Positions 46,847 to 57,211 of a stretch of 64,000 bases of DNA are shown piece by piece. The notes beneath the pieces are model-generated. The model saw nothing but the letters and a program-made list of their open reading frames with translations. It was not told where the DNA came from and ran no database searches. The DNA is from Flavobacteriaceae bacterium (lineage in GTDB: Bacteria; Bacteroidota; Bacteroidia; Flavobacteriales; Flavobacteriaceae). The stretch is from the NCBI GenBank assembly GCA_029243245.1, contig JAQWSK010000005.1, positions 124,001 through 188,000 on the forward strand. Direction: 5' to 3'. The position numbers and the translations under genes are program-made. Position 1 is the stretch's first letter. Each line of letters opens with the position of its first letter.

Positions 46847-49800
46847 TTAAAAAGTAAGTTTCAAACTAGCCCCGTACCTCTTAGCACTAGGACCATTTAA
46901 ATAGTCAAATCCACGTCCGTTACCTACTCCTGTTCCCACGATATTTGGGTCAAAGTTAACATGTTCAGGTGTGTTATAAGCATTATACCACAGGTTATAA
47001 CCTGAAGCAGTTAAGCTTATACTACCAAACGGTGTTTTATCTACAAGCGATTCTGGTATATCATAAGAAAGAGATATCTCTCCTAAACGCCATACACTAC
47101 CATCATAAATTTGGAGTTCATCCGGACCATACAATACATTACTAAAGTAGAATGTAGAGTTGTTGATCTGTTTTGTATTTGGAGCTCCAGCAGAATTTAC
47201 ACCAGGTAAAATAAATGAAAGCTCACGATCTAGCGTATCATCTGTTAAACCACGACCTAGCAATGTTGCTACAGTCATAGAATAAATATCTCCACCATTT
47301 ACATGGTTAATCAAGAAATTAAATGATAAATTCTTGTAATTAATACTGTTGCTGATGTTAAGCAAGAAATCTGGATTAGCATCACCAATGATATTTGTAC
47401 CATATGTAGTATCATAACTACCTTGGTTGTTGACTAATAATCCGCCTGCATCAGTTCTTGTGATTTTAGATCCCACAATGGAACCTAAAGATTCTCCTAC
47501 TCTGGCTACGTTACCTAAGCTACTAAAGCCAGCATAAACGATTTCATCTGTATCAAGACCAAGATCTGTAACTATTGATTCATTTGCTGAATAGTTTATA
47601 AATGCAGTCCAGTTTAAATCTTGACCCCTAATAATATCAAGTCCAAGATCTAATTCAACACCTTTATTTTCTATTTCACCAATATTAGTTTGAGTAGAAG
47701 TATAACCTGTAGAAGGGTCAAGTGGACGACTTATAATTAAGTCGTTTGTCCCTTTATTGTAAACAGAGAAATCTACACTTAATCTGCTGTCAAGAAATCT
47801 ACCTTCAATACCAAACTCTATCTCACTAATAGTTTCTGGTTTTAAATTAGGATTACCTAATAGAGATCCAGAAGTGTTAGTGATTACTTGTCCACCAGCA
47901 TCTGTTAAGAAATCTTGTGTGTCAAGAAACATTGTTGCAGCAATTGGATATCCAAATGGGAAGTTAGCAGATGTACCATAACTAGCACGAACTTTTAACA
48001 AATTCAATATGTCACTCTTAATCTCCGGCATAGCAGAGGTTGGAAGGAATGAAACACTTGCAGATGGATAAATGATTTCACGATTTTCCAATGCCAAGTT
48101 AGACACCCAGTCTTTACGAGCAGACACTGTTAAATAAGCATAACGTTGGTAGTCAAATGAAGCTTGTCCATATAGACCTCTAATGTTACGTGCCTCGTAA
48201 TATTGAATTTCATCTTGTTGTTCGTAATTGAAATGACGAAGTACACCGTAAACCTGCTGACCAATAGATCGAGTTCCGTTTCTATCGTATACATCACCAC
48301 GAGTTGTATAACCAAGCGTGAAGTCCATACCAATTTCACCAAACTTATAACTACCAGCTACAGAAAGGTTATGGTCATAAATACTCTTTCTATTATTCCA
48401 AGTCTCGTATATACCATTTTGATTAATCAAACTTCCAGTCTTACCTCCTTTGTTTGCATAGTTAACATTGTTCTCAGAATAAACATCAAGACCATAACGG
48501 TATGATGCATTAAGATTATCGCTAAAACTATAAGATATACTAGCTCCACCAAATACACGATCAACCAACTGAGTGTTTGCTGCGTTTTTAGTAGTCCAAA
48601 TTGGATTTTGAATTCCATTGTTGTTACGGTAGTATAAAGAAGCTTTAGTTACTGGGTTAGTATTAGGGAGTCCCACTAAATCTACAGAACGTGGTGTATA
48701 AAATACATTTGCAAAAACAGAAGCACCTTCACCACCTACATTAGAACCATATCCAGCAGCAACTGGAGGAGATTTAAAGTTAGTGTTCGAATAGTTTAAA
48801 GTTCCGTTGATTGTAAATTTATTAGTTAAAACAGCACGACCTCCAAAACTTAAAGTATTTCTTCTTAAAGAGTTTTCAGGAGTAAATCCTTGGTCTTCAA
48901 GATTACCATAATTTATGTTGTATGAAATAGACCCATCTTCACTTGCCCCACGTAAGTTCATGTTAGTAGATGCAGTGTGACCTGTCTGAAAGAAGCCTCC
49001 AACACTATCGTATGGTTGCCATTTGTATTCAGATGTTTGGTTAAGACCTATTAGTTCTAGGATATCATATGTACCAGTAGCACTACTTTGTGTTACATAA
49101 GGGTGTTTTAAGTATCCTCTTGTAACAGACTGTCCTGCATTTGGTCCAATAAGACCAGCGGCCCATGATCCAGATCCATTAATTGAAGATTGTCCACCCC
49201 ATCCTGCAGGACCACCTTCATTGAAGCTAGGACCCCAGTTAGAGAAGAACCATCCAAATGATTGGTCAAAACCATTACCATAGCCCATTTGATAATTTGG
49301 CATTGAGGCTAGTTCTACGTTAAAATAAGATGTGTTAACAGTAATTTCAGTTTGCTTAGCACCTGAGCCAGCAGTACTTCCTGACTTAGTTGTGATTAAG
49401 ATAACTCCGTTACGACCCTGAGTACCATAAAGGTTGGAGGCCGCAAGTCCTTTTAAAACGTTAACACTCTCAATGTTGTTTGGGTCGATGTCAAGAAAAC
49501 GTGAAGATCCACTGTTTCCATCAACAAAGCTACCTTGAGCGTTAGTATCACTAGAAAAAGGAATCCCATCAACTATAAAGAGAGGTTGATTGTCTTGGCT
49601 AAACGTATTAAATCCACGAATAACTATACTTGTTCCAGATCCAGAGACACCAGATGCATTGGTGATTTGTACACCAGATGCTTTTCCAGCAAGGACACGT
49701 CCTATATCTCCTTCAGCACGTTGTTCTAATTGATCAGACTCAACTTCTGAAACAGCATACCCAATGGCTTGCTTCTCACGCTTAATACCAAGAGAAGTCA

Positions 49801-50107
49801 CGATAACTTCTTCTAGTTCATTGCCTTGAGCTAGCGACACATTAATTTGATCGTCGGCTCCTACCGTTATTGCTGAAGTTTCATATCCAACAAAACTAAA
49901 TTCTAAAACAGATCCTTCAGCTACCTCAATGGAATAATTACCATCAAAGTCGGTGGAAACACCATTGCTAGTACCTTGCTCGAGAACTGTAGCTCCTGGG
50001 AGCGGCATACCTTGGTCATCAGAGACCACACCTGTGATTGTTTTTTGCGAAAACGCGACTTGCGTCACAAGCAAACTAACCATCATCAGTCTTAATAAGC
50101 TTTTCAT
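46847..50107 (-). CDS. SusC/RagA-family TonB-dependent transporter
   Basis: The 1086-residue outer-membrane transporter has a signal peptide (about residues 1-20), a CarboxypepD_reg-like beta-sandwich (KTITGVVSDDQGMPLPGATV, residues 22-100), a TonB box and plug domain (EEVIVTSLGIKREKQAIGYA; GRVLAGKASGVQIT; IVIRGFNTFSQDNQPLFIVD), and a 22-strand barrel ending in GASLKLTF. It imports large ligands with its SusD partner, powered by TonB. No standard -7 box was seen in the 181 bases upstream, so an alternative sigma factor or a weak promoter is possible. Confidence 0.95.
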   Translation of the reverse strand: MKSLLRLMMVSLLVTQVAFSQKTITGVVSDDQGMPLPGATVLEQGTSNGVSTDFDGNYSIEVAEGSVLEFSFVGYETSAITVGADDQINVSLAQGNELEEVIVTSLGIKREKQAIGYAVSEVESDQLEQRAEGDIGRVLAGKASGVQITNASGVSGSGTSIVIRGFNTFSQDNQPLFIVDGIPFSSDTNAQGSFVDGNSGSSRFLDIDPNNIESVNVLKGLAASNLYGTQGRNGVILITTKSGSTAGSGAKQTEITVNTSYFNVELASMPNYQMGYGNGFDQSFGWFFSNWGPSFNEGGPAGWGGQSSINGSGSWAAGLIGPNAGQSVTRGYLKHPYVTQSSATGTYDILELIGLNQTSEYKWQPYDSVGGFFQTGHTASTNMNLRGASEDGSISYNINYGNLEDQGFTPENSLRRNTLSFGGRAVLTNKFTINGTLNYSNTNFKSPPVAAGYGSNVGGEGASVFANVFYTPRSVDLVGLPNTNPVTKASLYYRNNNGIQNPIWTTKNAANTQLVDRVFGGASISYSFSDNLNASYRYGLDVYSENNVNYANKGGKTGSLINQNGIYETWNNRKSIYDHNLSVAGSYKFGEIGMDFTLGYTTRGDVYDRNGTRSIGQQVYGVLRHFNYEQQDEIQYYEARNIRGLYGQASFDYQRYAYLTVSARKDWVSNLALENREIIYPSASVSFLPTSAMPEIKSDILNLLKVRASYGTSANFPFGYPIAATMFLDTQDFLTDAGGQVITNTSGSLLGNPNLKPETISEIEFGIEGRFLDSRLSVDFSVYNKGTNDLIISRPLDPSTGYTSTQTNIGEIENKGVELDLGLDIIRGQDLNWTAFINYSANESIVTDLGLDTDEIVYAGFSSLGNVARVGESLGSIVGSKITRTDAGGLLVNNQGSYDTTYGTNIIGDANPDFLLNISNSINYKNLSFNFLINHVNGGDIYSMTVATLLGRGLTDDTLDRELSFILPGVNSAGAPNTKQINNSTFYFSNVLYGPDELQIYDGSVWRLGEISLSYDIPESLVDKTPFGSISLTASGYNLWYNAYNTPEHVNFDPNIVGTGVGNGRGFDYLNGPSAKRYGASLKLTF

Positions 50108-50288
50108 ACTTTATATTTAGGTTAATTAATAATTTATTTAAATAAAAAAATTGGCTATAAATATAGGTTAAATGTTAAGAAAAACCAAAAATTTTCATTT
50201 TACATTGATTTTTAGATAGTTAAGTCAGCAAAACAATGAAATGAACTCTTTTGATTAATTGAATACTTTAACTCCTATATTTTTGACT

Positions 50289-51032
50289 TTATAATGAATT
50301 GAGATGTTCAAAAACTTTGATTAAACCTTCCGAAGATTTTATCTTAATATCATTTTCTTTAATATAACTTCTAACTTTTGAACCGTTTTCACCTGACATC
50401 CTAATTATGGAAGATTTACTTATTCTTAATGGAATTGGAGTATCCCCTGAAGAACTGTAATAAAATGATATGTCATCTACAAATCTAGCAGGGAAAGATC
50501 TATCTAAAGAAGTTCTAGCTTCAACAGCCTTCATAAAGACTTTGGCTCGTTTTAAAAACAATGAATATTTTGAATGATCAACTAAAACAACCAAATATCC
50601 AATAATTGGATAATTAGTTTCTTTTAAACGATGGGGTAACAGTCTATATTCTTCACCATCAATTATGGCATTAACTTTTGCGCTTTTTAATAAAATTTCT
50701 TCAGCGTCTTTTTGTGTTGAACTGTTTCCCATTTCAATTTCATCGTTGGCGGCATTATATCTGAGAAATAGTTTATTTTCTAATTTTTCTCCAAAATATA
50801 TAACATCAGACAATTGAAAATTTTTATTGAAATAATAAGTTCCTTTAATATCTTTTGGAGTATCAGCTTTTCTAACTACTCGATTTTTAAGATCAGTCAT
50901 TGCATCCATTATTCTAGTATCTGTCATGTCTTGAGATCCACCCGAATTTCCAATCTGAGATTGAACACTTTGACTCAGTATTGTTATTGACATTAAGAAG
51001 TATAGCTTTGAATAAAAGAAATTATTTTTCAT
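50289..51032 (-). CDS. Unrecognised secreted protein
   Basis: I do not recognise this 247-residue protein with confidence. It has a signal peptide (about residues 1-25, MKNNFFYSKLYFLMSITIL then SQ) and no further membrane segments. The middle has GTYYFNKNFQLSDVIYFG and LRYNAANDEIEM, resembling a pattern I remember from flavobacterial exported hypothetical proteins. The C-terminal third is rich in Lys, Arg and Ser with DRSFPARFVDDISFYY. It stands alone: 181 bases from the start of susC and 432 bases from rpsL, on the minus strand. Exported location is well supported; function unknown. Confidence 0.75.
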   Translation of the reverse strand: MKNNFFYSKLYFLMSITILSQSVQSQIGNSGGSQDMTDTRIMDAMTDLKNRVVRKADTPKDIKGTYYFNKNFQLSDVIYFGEKLENKLFLRYNAANDEIEMGNSSTQKDAEEILLKSAKVNAIIDGEEYRLLPHRLKETNYPIIGYLVVLVDHSKYSLFLKRAKVFMKAVEARTSLDRSFPARFVDDISFYYSSSGDTPIPLRISKSSIIRMSGENGSKVRSYIKENDIKIKSSEGLIKVFEHLNSL

Positions 51033-51121
51033 GGTTTTTTTGAACGCGTAAACTTAATGAAATATTTTAACAGTTTTTAATAATATTTTGTTGAAAATTT
51101 CAATAAAAATCAAATGACCCT

Positions 51122-51177
51122 AATTAAACCTATGGGTAATCTATGCATAGACTAAATATAGAGACTAAGGTTTAATT
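51122..51177. repeat. Nested inverted-repeat element in the rpsL upstream gap
   Basis: AATTAAACCT (51122-51131) and AGGTTTAATT (51168-51177) are perfect 10-base inverted copies. Between them lie the perfect 12-base palindrome TCTATGCATAGA (51140-51151) and two direct copies of AGACTA (51149-51154 and 51162-51167). It could be an operator, a structured RNA or a remnant; its function is unknown. Confidence 0.6.
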
Positions 51178-51322
51178 GCTCTTTAGAAGTTAAAAAACAC
51201 TCTATCAATCAAAGTTAAAATTTAATAACAATATTTCACCACATGTAGATTAATAGACAACTTAAATATCATAAAATCAATTCAATAACAACACTGATAT
51301 TTATTGTTGATCTATTAAAAAA

Positions 51323-51351
51323 TAATCTTAATGCTTATTCATTAAGGATTA
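51323..51351. other. Imperfect hairpin upstream of the rpsL promoter
   Basis: TAATC-TTAATG (51323-51333) pairs with CATTAAGGATTA (51340-51351) with one bulged G and a 6-base loop. On the minus strand the hairpin is followed directly by a T-run (ATTTTTT after the stem), which resembles a terminator for leftward transcription; no leftward gene ends there. Confidence 0.4.
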
Positions 51352-51386
51352 AATATCATTTTTTTTTAAAAAACCGCAATTTTGGA

Positions 51387-51417
51387 TTTGAAAGACAAAA
51401 AAAATATTCTACATTTG
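51387..51417 (+). promoter_or_regulatory. Promoter of the str-S10-spc ribosomal cluster
   Basis: TTTG (51387-51390) and TACATTTG (51410-51417) with 19 bases between them match the Bacteroidota -33/-7 consensus at ideal spacing. The predicted leader before the rpsL ATG (51465) is about 40 bases and A-rich, and has no Shine-Dalgarno sequence. Confidence 0.8.
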
Positions 51418-51464
51418 CACGCCCAAAAAGGGGATTTCAATAAATAAAAATTGATAAATAATAT

Positions 51465-51839
51465 ATGCCAACTATTGCACAATTAGTAAGAAAAGGAAGA
51501 GTCACTAATACTAAAAAGAGTAAATCGGCTGCTTTGGAATCATGTCCACAACGTCGTGGTGTATGCACAAGAGTATATACAACAACCCCTAAAAAACCGA
51601 ACTCAGCAATGCGTAAAGTAGCTCGTGTTCGATTGACTAATGGGAAGGAAGTTAATGCTTATATTCCTGGTGAAGGACATAATCTTCAAGAGCATTCTAT
51701 AGTCTTGGTTCGTGGCGGAAGAGTAAAAGATTTACCAGGAGTTCGTTATCACATTGTTCGTGGAGCACTAGACACAGCTGGAGTTGAAGGACGACTTCAA
51801 AGACGTTCTAAATATGGAGCTAAACGGCCTAAAAAGTAA
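51465..51839 (+). CDS. rpsL: 30S ribosomal protein S12
   Basis: S12 sits at the decoding centre and affects accuracy. The 124-residue protein has the decoding loop [18 protein letters not shown] and [28 protein letters not shown], where streptomycin-resistance changes normally occur; Lys is present at the classical PKKPNS site. It is the first gene of the cluster and follows the promoter at 51387-51417. Confidence 0.98.
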   Translation: MPTIAQLVRKGRVTNTKKSKSAALESCPQRRGVCTRVYTTTPKKPNSAMRKVARVRLTNGKEVNAYIPGEGHNLQEHSIVLVRGGRVKDLPGVRYHIVRGALDTAGVEGRLQRRSKYGAKRPKK

Positions 51840-51863
51840 TAATAATTTCTTCAAGCATTAATC

Positions 51864-52343
51864 ATGAGAAAAAGACAAGCAAAAAAACGCCCATTACTTC
51901 CAGATCCTAAATTTAAAGATCAGCTAGTTACACGTTTTGTAAACAATCTTATGTGGGATGGCAAAAAATCTACAGCTTTCAAAATTTTTTATGATGCTAT
52001 TGAAATTATAGAGGAGAGAAAGCAAGAACAAGATGAAAAAACAGGGATTGAAATATGGAAAGACGCTCTTTCTAATGTTATGCCTCATGTAGAGGTTAGA
52101 AGTAGAAGAGTTGGAGGAGCTACTTTTCAAATACCCATGCAAATTCGTCCAGACAGAAAAGTCTCTTTAGCCATGAAGTGGTTAATTAGTTATGCGCGTA
52201 AACGTAACGAAAAATCTATGGCTCTTAGACTTGCAAATGAGTGTCTTGCTGCAGAAAAAGAAGAAGGTGCCGCTGTTAAGAAAAGAGTAGATACCCATAA
52301 AATGGCTGAAGCAAATAAAGCCTTTTCTCATTTCAGATTCTAA
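51864..52343 (+). CDS. rpsG: 30S ribosomal protein S7
   Basis: S7 nucleates assembly of the 30S head. The 159 residues begin [16 protein letters not shown], with [33 protein letters not shown] and [16 protein letters not shown] at the end. It lies between rpsL and fusA with short gaps. Confidence 0.98.
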   Translation: MRKRQAKKRPLLPDPKFKDQLVTRFVNNLMWDGKKSTAFKIFYDAIEIIEERKQEQDEKTGIEIWKDALSNVMPHVEVRSRRVGGATFQIPMQIRPDRKVSLAMKWLISYARKRNEKSMALRLANECLAAEKEEGAAVKKRVDTHKMAEANKAFSHFRF

Positions 52344-52364
52344 TTCAATAAGATTCAATTTAAA

Positions 52365-54491
52365 ATGGCAAGAGATTTAAGATATACACGAAACATTGGA
52401 ATTGCAGCTCATATTGATGCAGGTAAGACAACTACTACTGAGAGGATTCTTTTTTACACCGGTGTTAGTCATAAAATTGGAGAGGTTCATGATGGAGCGG
52501 CTACAATGGACTGGATGGAGCAAGAACAAGAGCGTGGAATTACTATAACATCTGCAGCAACAACTTGTACATGGTCTTTTCCTTCTGAACAAGGTGAAGT
52601 CACATCAGAAGCTAAAGATTATCAATTTAATATAATTGACACTCCCGGCCACGTTGACTTTACAGTTGAAGTAAACCGATCTTTAAGAGTTCTTGATGGA
52701 TTGGTTTTTTTATTTTCAGCTGTTGATGGCGTTGAACCTCAATCAGAAACAAATTGGCGTTTAGCCGATAACTACAAGGTTCCTCGTATTGGTTTTGTTA
52801 ACAAAATGGATCGTCAAGGATCGAACTTTTTAGGTGTCTGCAAGCAAGTAAAAGATATGCTTAAATCAAATGCTGTCCCAATAGTTTTAAATATTGGTGA
52901 TGAAGAAAATTTTAAGGGTATAATTGATTTGGTAAAAAATCGAGCTATTGTATGGCATGATGACAATTATGGTTCAACATTTGATGTTGTAGACATTCCT
53001 TCAGAACTTAAAGAAGAGGCAGAAATACTTCGTAATCAATTAATAGAAGCTGTTGCTGAATATGATGAAGTATTATTAGAGAAATTTTTTGACGATCCCG
53101 ATAGTATAACGGAAGATGAAGTTCATGACGCACTTAGAGCCGCTACTCAAGAAATAAGTATTATTCCTATGATTTGCGGATCTTCTTTTAAAAATAAAGG
53201 CGTACAATTTTTATTAGATGCTGTTTGCCGTTATTTACCTTCACCTGAAGATAAAGAGGCTATAATTGGTACTGATCCAAAAACAGATTTAGAGATTGCA
53301 AGACCGCCAAGTGTAAAAGAACCGTTTTCTGCATTAGCCTTTAAAATTGCTACTGACCCTTATGTTGGGCGCTTAGCATTTTTTCGTGCATATTCTGGAA
53401 GATTGGATGCAGGTTCATACGTTTTAAACAATCGATCTGGAAATAAGGAAAGGATTTCACGTATATATCAAATGCACTCTAATAAACAAAATTCTATTGA
53501 TTTTATTGAAGCAGGAGATATTGGAGCTGCAGTAGGTTTTAAAGACATTAAAACCGGGGATACTCTTTCAGAAGAAAAATCACCAATTGTATTAGAAAGC
53601 ATGGATTTTCCTGATCCAGTAATTGGAATTGCGGTTGAACCAAAGACTAAAGCTGATGTAGACAAATTAGGAATGTCTCTAGCTAAGTTAGCTGAGGAAG
53701 ATCCAACTTTTCAAGTTAAAACTGATGAAGCTTCTGGCCAAACAATTATTTCTGGAATGGGTGAACTTCACTTAGATATTATAGTTGATCGTCTTCGACG
53801 AGAATTTAAAGTTGAAGTAAATCAAGGAAAACCACAAGTTGAGTATAAAGAGGCCTTGACTGAAAAAGCTCAACATAGAGAAATTTATAAAAAACAATCT
53901 GGAGGTAGAGGGAAGTTTGCGGATATTGTATTTGACATTGAACCTGCTGAAGAAGGACAATCAGGACTAGAATTTGTCAATTTGATTAAAGGTGGAAATG
54001 TGCCAAAAGAATATATTCCTTCAGTAGAAAAAGGATTTAAGATGTCAATGAATAATGGTCCATTGGCAGGATTTGAAGTTGATTCTATGAAAATAACATT
54101 GAAGGATGGTTCTTTTCATGCAGTTGATTCAGATTCTCTTTCTTTTGAGTTAGCTGCTAAATTAGGATTTAAAGCAGCAGCTAAATCTGCAAAAGCTGTA
54201 ATAATGGAACCGATTATGAAGCTTGAAGTTATAACTCCAGAAGAAAATATGGGAGATATAGTAGGTGATTTAAATCGCCGTCGAGGACAAGTTAATTCAA
54301 TGGACGATAGGGCGGGGGCTAAAGTTGTAAGGGCTGAAGTTCCTCTTTCTGAAATGTTTGGATATGTAACTTCATTAAGAACACTTTCTTCGGGTAGAGC
54401 AACATCAACTATGGAATTTTCGCATTATGCAGAGACCCCATCAAATATTTCTGAAGCGGTTATTGCAGATGTAAAAGGAAAAAACGTTTAA
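52365..54491 (+). CDS. fusA: Elongation factor G
   Basis: EF-G drives translocation of the ribosome by GTP hydrolysis. The 708-residue protein has G1 AHIDAGKTT (residues 15-23), the switch I region [12 protein letters not shown]3 [10 protein letters not shown]4 NKMD, then domains II-V ([18 protein letters not shown] in domain III). rpsJ follows directly; tuf is not in this cluster, unlike the E. coli str operon. Confidence 0.97.
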   Translation: MARDLRYTRNIGIAAHIDAGKTTTTERILFYTGVSHKIGEVHDGAATMDWMEQEQERGITITSAATTCTWSFPSEQGEVTSEAKDYQFNIIDTPGHVDFTVEVNRSLRVLDGLVFLFSAVDGVEPQSETNWRLADNYKVPRIGFVNKMDRQGSNFLGVCKQVKDMLKSNAVPIVLNIGDEENFKGIIDLVKNRAIVWHDDNYGSTFDVVDIPSELKEEAEILRNQLIEAVAEYDEVLLEKFFDDPDSITEDEVHDALRAATQEISIIPMICGSSFKNKGVQFLLDAVCRYLPSPEDKEAIIGTDPKTDLEIARPPSVKEPFSALAFKIATDPYVGRLAFFRAYSGRLDAGSYVLNNRSGNKERISRIYQMHSNKQNSIDFIEAGDIGAAVGFKDIKTGDTLSEEKSPIVLESMDFPDPVIGIAVEPKTKADVDKLGMSLAKLAEEDPTFQVKTDEASGQTIISGMGELHLDIIVDRLRREFKVEVNQGKPQVEYKEALTEKAQHREIYKKQSGGRGKFADIVFDIEPAEEGQSGLEFVNLIKGGNVPKEYIPSVEKGFKMSMNNGPLAGFEVDSMKITLKDGSFHAVDSDSLSFELAAKLGFKAAAKSAKAVIMEPIMKLEVITPEENMGDIVGDLNRRRGQVNSMDDRAGAKVVRAEVPLSEMFGYVTSLRTLSSGRATSTMEFSHYAETPSNISEAVIADVKGKNV

Positions 54492-54501
54492 TTATCGATC
54501 G

Positions 54502-54807
54502 ATGAGTCAAAAAATTAGAATAAAATTAAAATCTTACGATCACAATTTAGTAGATAAGTCTGCTGATAAAATCGTAAAAACAGTAAAGACAACAGGTGCT
54601 GTAGTAACTGGACCTATTCCACTTCCTACAAACAAAAAAATCTTTACAGTATTACGTTCACCACACGTAAATAAAAAATCACGTGAGCAATTTAAACTTT
54701 GTTACTATAAGCGTTTATTAGATATATATAGCTCTTCATCAAAAACAATTGATGCGTTGATGAAATTAGAATTACCTAGTGGTGTTGAGGTAGAAATAAA
54801 AGTATAA
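54502..54807 (+). CDS. rpsJ: 30S ribosomal protein S10
   Basis: S10 is a head protein of the small subunit and, in many bacteria, a NusB partner in transcription antitermination. The 101 residues include [45 protein letters not shown] and the C-terminal [11 protein letters not shown]. It joins the str and S10 operons, 10 bases after fusA. Confidence 0.98.
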   Translation: MSQKIRIKLKSYDHNLVDKSADKIVKTVKTTGAVVTGPIPLPTNKKIFTVLRSPHVNKKSREQFKLCYYKRLLDIYSSSSKTIDALMKLELPSGVEVEIKV

Positions 54808-54828
54808 TTAAAATAATTAAAAGTAATC

Positions 54829-55446
54829 ATGTCTGGATTAATCGGAAAAAAAGTTGGAATGACATCACTTTATGATAGTAATGGAAAAAACATTCCATGT
54901 ACCGTGATAGAGGCTGGTCCTTGCGTGGTTACCCAAGTTAGAACTAAAGATATTGATGGGTATGAAGCCCTTCAATTAGGCTTCGACGACAAGTCTGAAA
55001 AAAACAGCTCTAAAGCGGCTATGGGTCATTTTAAAAAAGCTAACACTCCTGTCAAACGTAAACTTGTAGAATTTCAAAATTTTAGTGAAGATTATAAACT
55101 GGGTGACCTAATTACAGTTGAACATTTTCTTGAAGGAGAATTTGTTGATGTTTCGGGAATATCTAAAGGAAAAGGATTTCAGGGAGTAGTTAAACGACAT
55201 GGTTTTGCTGGAGTAGGACAAGCTACTCATGGACAACATAATCGTCTTCGTGCTCCAGGATCAATCGGTGCTGCATCCTACCCTGCTAGAGTTTTTAAGG
55301 GTATGCGTATGGCTGGTCAAACTGGTAATGAAAATGTTCAAGTTCAAAATTTACGTGTAATTAAGATAGTTTTAGAAAAAAACCTTCTTGTTATTAAAGG
55401 TTGTGTGCCTGGACACAAAAATTCATATGTAATAATAAGTAAATAA
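54829..55446 (+). CDS. rplC: 50S ribosomal protein L3
   Basis: L3 is an early large-subunit assembly protein near the peptidyl-transferase centre. The 205 residues begin [15 protein letters not shown], with [39 protein letters not shown] and the extended loop [14 protein letters not shown]. Its TAA overlaps the rplD ATG by one base. Confidence 0.97.
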   Translation: MSGLIGKKVGMTSLYDSNGKNIPCTVIEAGPCVVTQVRTKDIDGYEALQLGFDDKSEKNSSKAAMGHFKKANTPVKRKLVEFQNFSEDYKLGDLITVEHFLEGEFVDVSGISKGKGFQGVVKRHGFAGVGQATHGQHNRLRAPGSIGAASYPARVFKGMRMAGQTGNENVQVQNLRVIKIVLEKNLLVIKGCVPGHKNSYVIISK

Positions 55447-56078
55447 TGGAAATAGCTATTGTAAATATCGAAGGAAAAGACACCGGAAGAAAAGCAAAGC
55501 TTGATCCTTCAGTGTTTAGCGTTGAACCTAACAACCATGCAATCTATTTAGATGTAAAACAACATTTGGCAAATAAGCGTCAAGGTACTCACAAGTCAAA
55601 AGAACGTGCTGATATTACGGGCTCAACAAGAAAAATAAAAAAACAAAAAGGAACTGGAACTGCTAGAGCGGGTAGTATTAAAAATCCTATATTTAGGGGA
55701 GGAGGTCGAGTTTTTGGACCTTCGCCAAGAGACTACAGCCAAAAAGTTAATAAAAAAGTTAAGCGTTTAGCTAGGAAATCTGCACTTAGCATTAAGGCTA
55801 ATGATAAAGCAATTATTGTTCTAGAAGATTTTCAATTATCAGAACCTAAAACTTCTTCTTACATAAATGTTTTAAAGGCATTAGGTATTGATGGTAAAAA
55901 ATCTTTACTGGTATTGGGAGAGCCAAATAAAAATGTATATTTGTCGTCGCGCAATTTAAAAAATTCTCAAGTTGTAATTAACTCAGAATTAAATACTTAC
56001 AAAATAACCAATGCTAGAAGTTTGGTTTTGTCAGAAAGTGCAATTGCCGAGTTAGAATCAATTTTGAATAAAGTTTAG
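55446..56078 (+). CDS. rplD: 50S ribosomal protein L4
   Basis: L4 lines the peptide exit tunnel. The 210 residues carry the tunnel loop KQKGTGTARAGSIKNPIFRGGG followed by VFGPSPRDY, and the C-terminal globular domain (SLLVLGEPNKNVYLSSRNL). Autogenous control of the S10 operon by L4 is known in E. coli; the leader for it is not evident here. Confidence 0.97.
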   Translation: MEIAIVNIEGKDTGRKAKLDPSVFSVEPNNHAIYLDVKQHLANKRQGTHKSKERADITGSTRKIKKQKGTGTARAGSIKNPIFRGGGRVFGPSPRDYSQKVNKKVKRLARKSALSIKANDKAIIVLEDFQLSEPKTSSYINVLKALGIDGKKSLLVLGEPNKNVYLSSRNLKNSQVVINSELNTYKITNARSLVLSESAIAELESILNKV

Positions 56079-56082
56079 ATAA

Positions 56083-56373
56083 ATGAGTATTATAATTAAA
56101 CCAATTATCACTGAAAAAGCGACATCAGATAGCGAGTTGAATAACCGTTATACTTTTCTTGTTGACACAAAAGCTAATAAAATTGAGATAAAAAAAGCTG
56201 TTGAGAATTCTTATGGAGTAAATGTAAATAAAGTTCGAACTATGAACTATGGCCTAGATCGAAAAACAAAATATACTAAGACTGGTATTCAGCATGGAAA
56301 AACGAATGCATTAAAAAAAGCTATAGTTCAGATAGCAGATGGTGATGTAATTGATTTTTATAGTAATTTATAA
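56083..56373 (+). CDS. rplW: 50S ribosomal protein L23
   Basis: L23 lies at the tunnel exit and docks trigger factor and SRP. The 96 residues begin IIIKPIITEKAT, with YTFLVDTKANKIEIKKAVENSYGV and the VRTMNYGLDRKTKYTKTG loop. Spacing to rplD is 4 bases. Confidence 0.97.
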   Translation: MSIIIKPIITEKATSDSELNNRYTFLVDTKANKIEIKKAVENSYGVNVNKVRTMNYGLDRKTKYTKTGIQHGKTNALKKAIVQIADGDVIDFYSNL

Positions 56374-56383
56374 TATTAGATAA

Positions 56384-57208
56384 ATGTCAGTTAGAAAATT
56401 AAAACCAGTAACGCCCGCCCAAAGATTTAGAGTAGTAAATGGCTTTGATGCAATTACTACTGATAAACCCGAAAAAAGTTTGCTTGAAGCCAAAAAGCGA
56501 AGTGGTGGGAGAAATAATAAAGGTAAAATGACTATTCGTCATAGAGGTGGTGGTCATAAACGTCGTTATCGTGTTATTGATTTCAAGAGAAATAAGTTTG
56601 ATATTCCTGCAACCGTTCAATCAATAGAATATGATCCTAACAGAAGCTCATTTATTGCGCTTCTTGAATATAAAGATGGAGAGAAAAGGTATATTATTGC
56701 TCAAAACGGATTGAAAATTGGTCAGAAAATTTCTTCTGGAGATAAGTCTTCGCCAGATATTGGAAACTCTTTACCATTATCAAAAATACCCTTGGGAACG
56801 ATAATTTCATGTATTGAACTACAACCTGAAAAAGGTGCAGTTATAGCTAGAAGTGCTGGTGCTTTTGCTCAATTGATGGCTAGAGATGGTAAATTTGCAA
56901 CAATTAAAATGCCTTCAGGTGAAACTAGATTAATTCAAACAATTTGTTTAGCTACAGTTGGTGCAGTTTCTAATTCAGATCATCAGTTGTTAGTGTCTGG
57001 AAAAGCTGGACGTTCTCGTTGGTTGGGTCGTCGTCCTAGAACAAGACCTGTAGCAATGAACCCGGTTGATCACCCAATGGGTGGAGGAGAAGGTAAAGCT
57101 TCTGGAGGACATCCTCGTTCCCGTAATGGGATTCCTGCTAAAGGATTCCGTACACGTACAAAAACAAAAGCAAGTAACAAGTTCATTATTGAGCGAAGAA
57201 AAAAATAA
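56384..57208 (+). CDS. rplB: 50S ribosomal protein L2
   Basis: L2 is essential for subunit joining and peptidyl transfer. The 274 residues include [33 protein letters not shown], and the C-terminal [18 protein letters not shown] with the conserved His of the PVDHP motif. It lies 10 bases after rplW. Confidence 0.98.
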   Translation: MSVRKLKPVTPAQRFRVVNGFDAITTDKPEKSLLEAKKRSGGRNNKGKMTIRHRGGGHKRRYRVIDFKRNKFDIPATVQSIEYDPNRSSFIALLEYKDGEKRYIIAQNGLKIGQKISSGDKSSPDIGNSLPLSKIPLGTIISCIELQPEKGAVIARSAGAFAQLMARDGKFATIKMPSGETRLIQTICLATVGAVSNSDHQLLVSGKAGRSRWLGRRPRTRPVAMNPVDHPMGGGEGKASGGHPRSRNGIPAKGFRTRTKTKASNKFIIERRKK

Positions 57209-57211
57209 ACT

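Larger units (their letters stand above)
51033..51464. other. 432-base intergenic region before the ribosomal cluster
   Basis: This is the longest gap in the window and lies between divergent genes. It holds a nested inverted-repeat element (51122-51177), an imperfect hairpin (51323-51351) and the rpsL promoter (51387-51417). The rest is AT-rich. I see no short gene with a convincing start, and no tRNA. It could hide a small RNA. Confidence 0.6.

Noticed and set aside
48130-48618. Open frames within the SusC-like gene
   Set aside because: Low-complexity hydrophobic translations in other frames of a clear SusC barrel.
44328-50107. Polysaccharide utilisation locus
   Set aside because: SusC and SusD are present, but no carbohydrate-active enzyme, sulfatase or sensor is encoded nearby, so the substrate class cannot be claimed.
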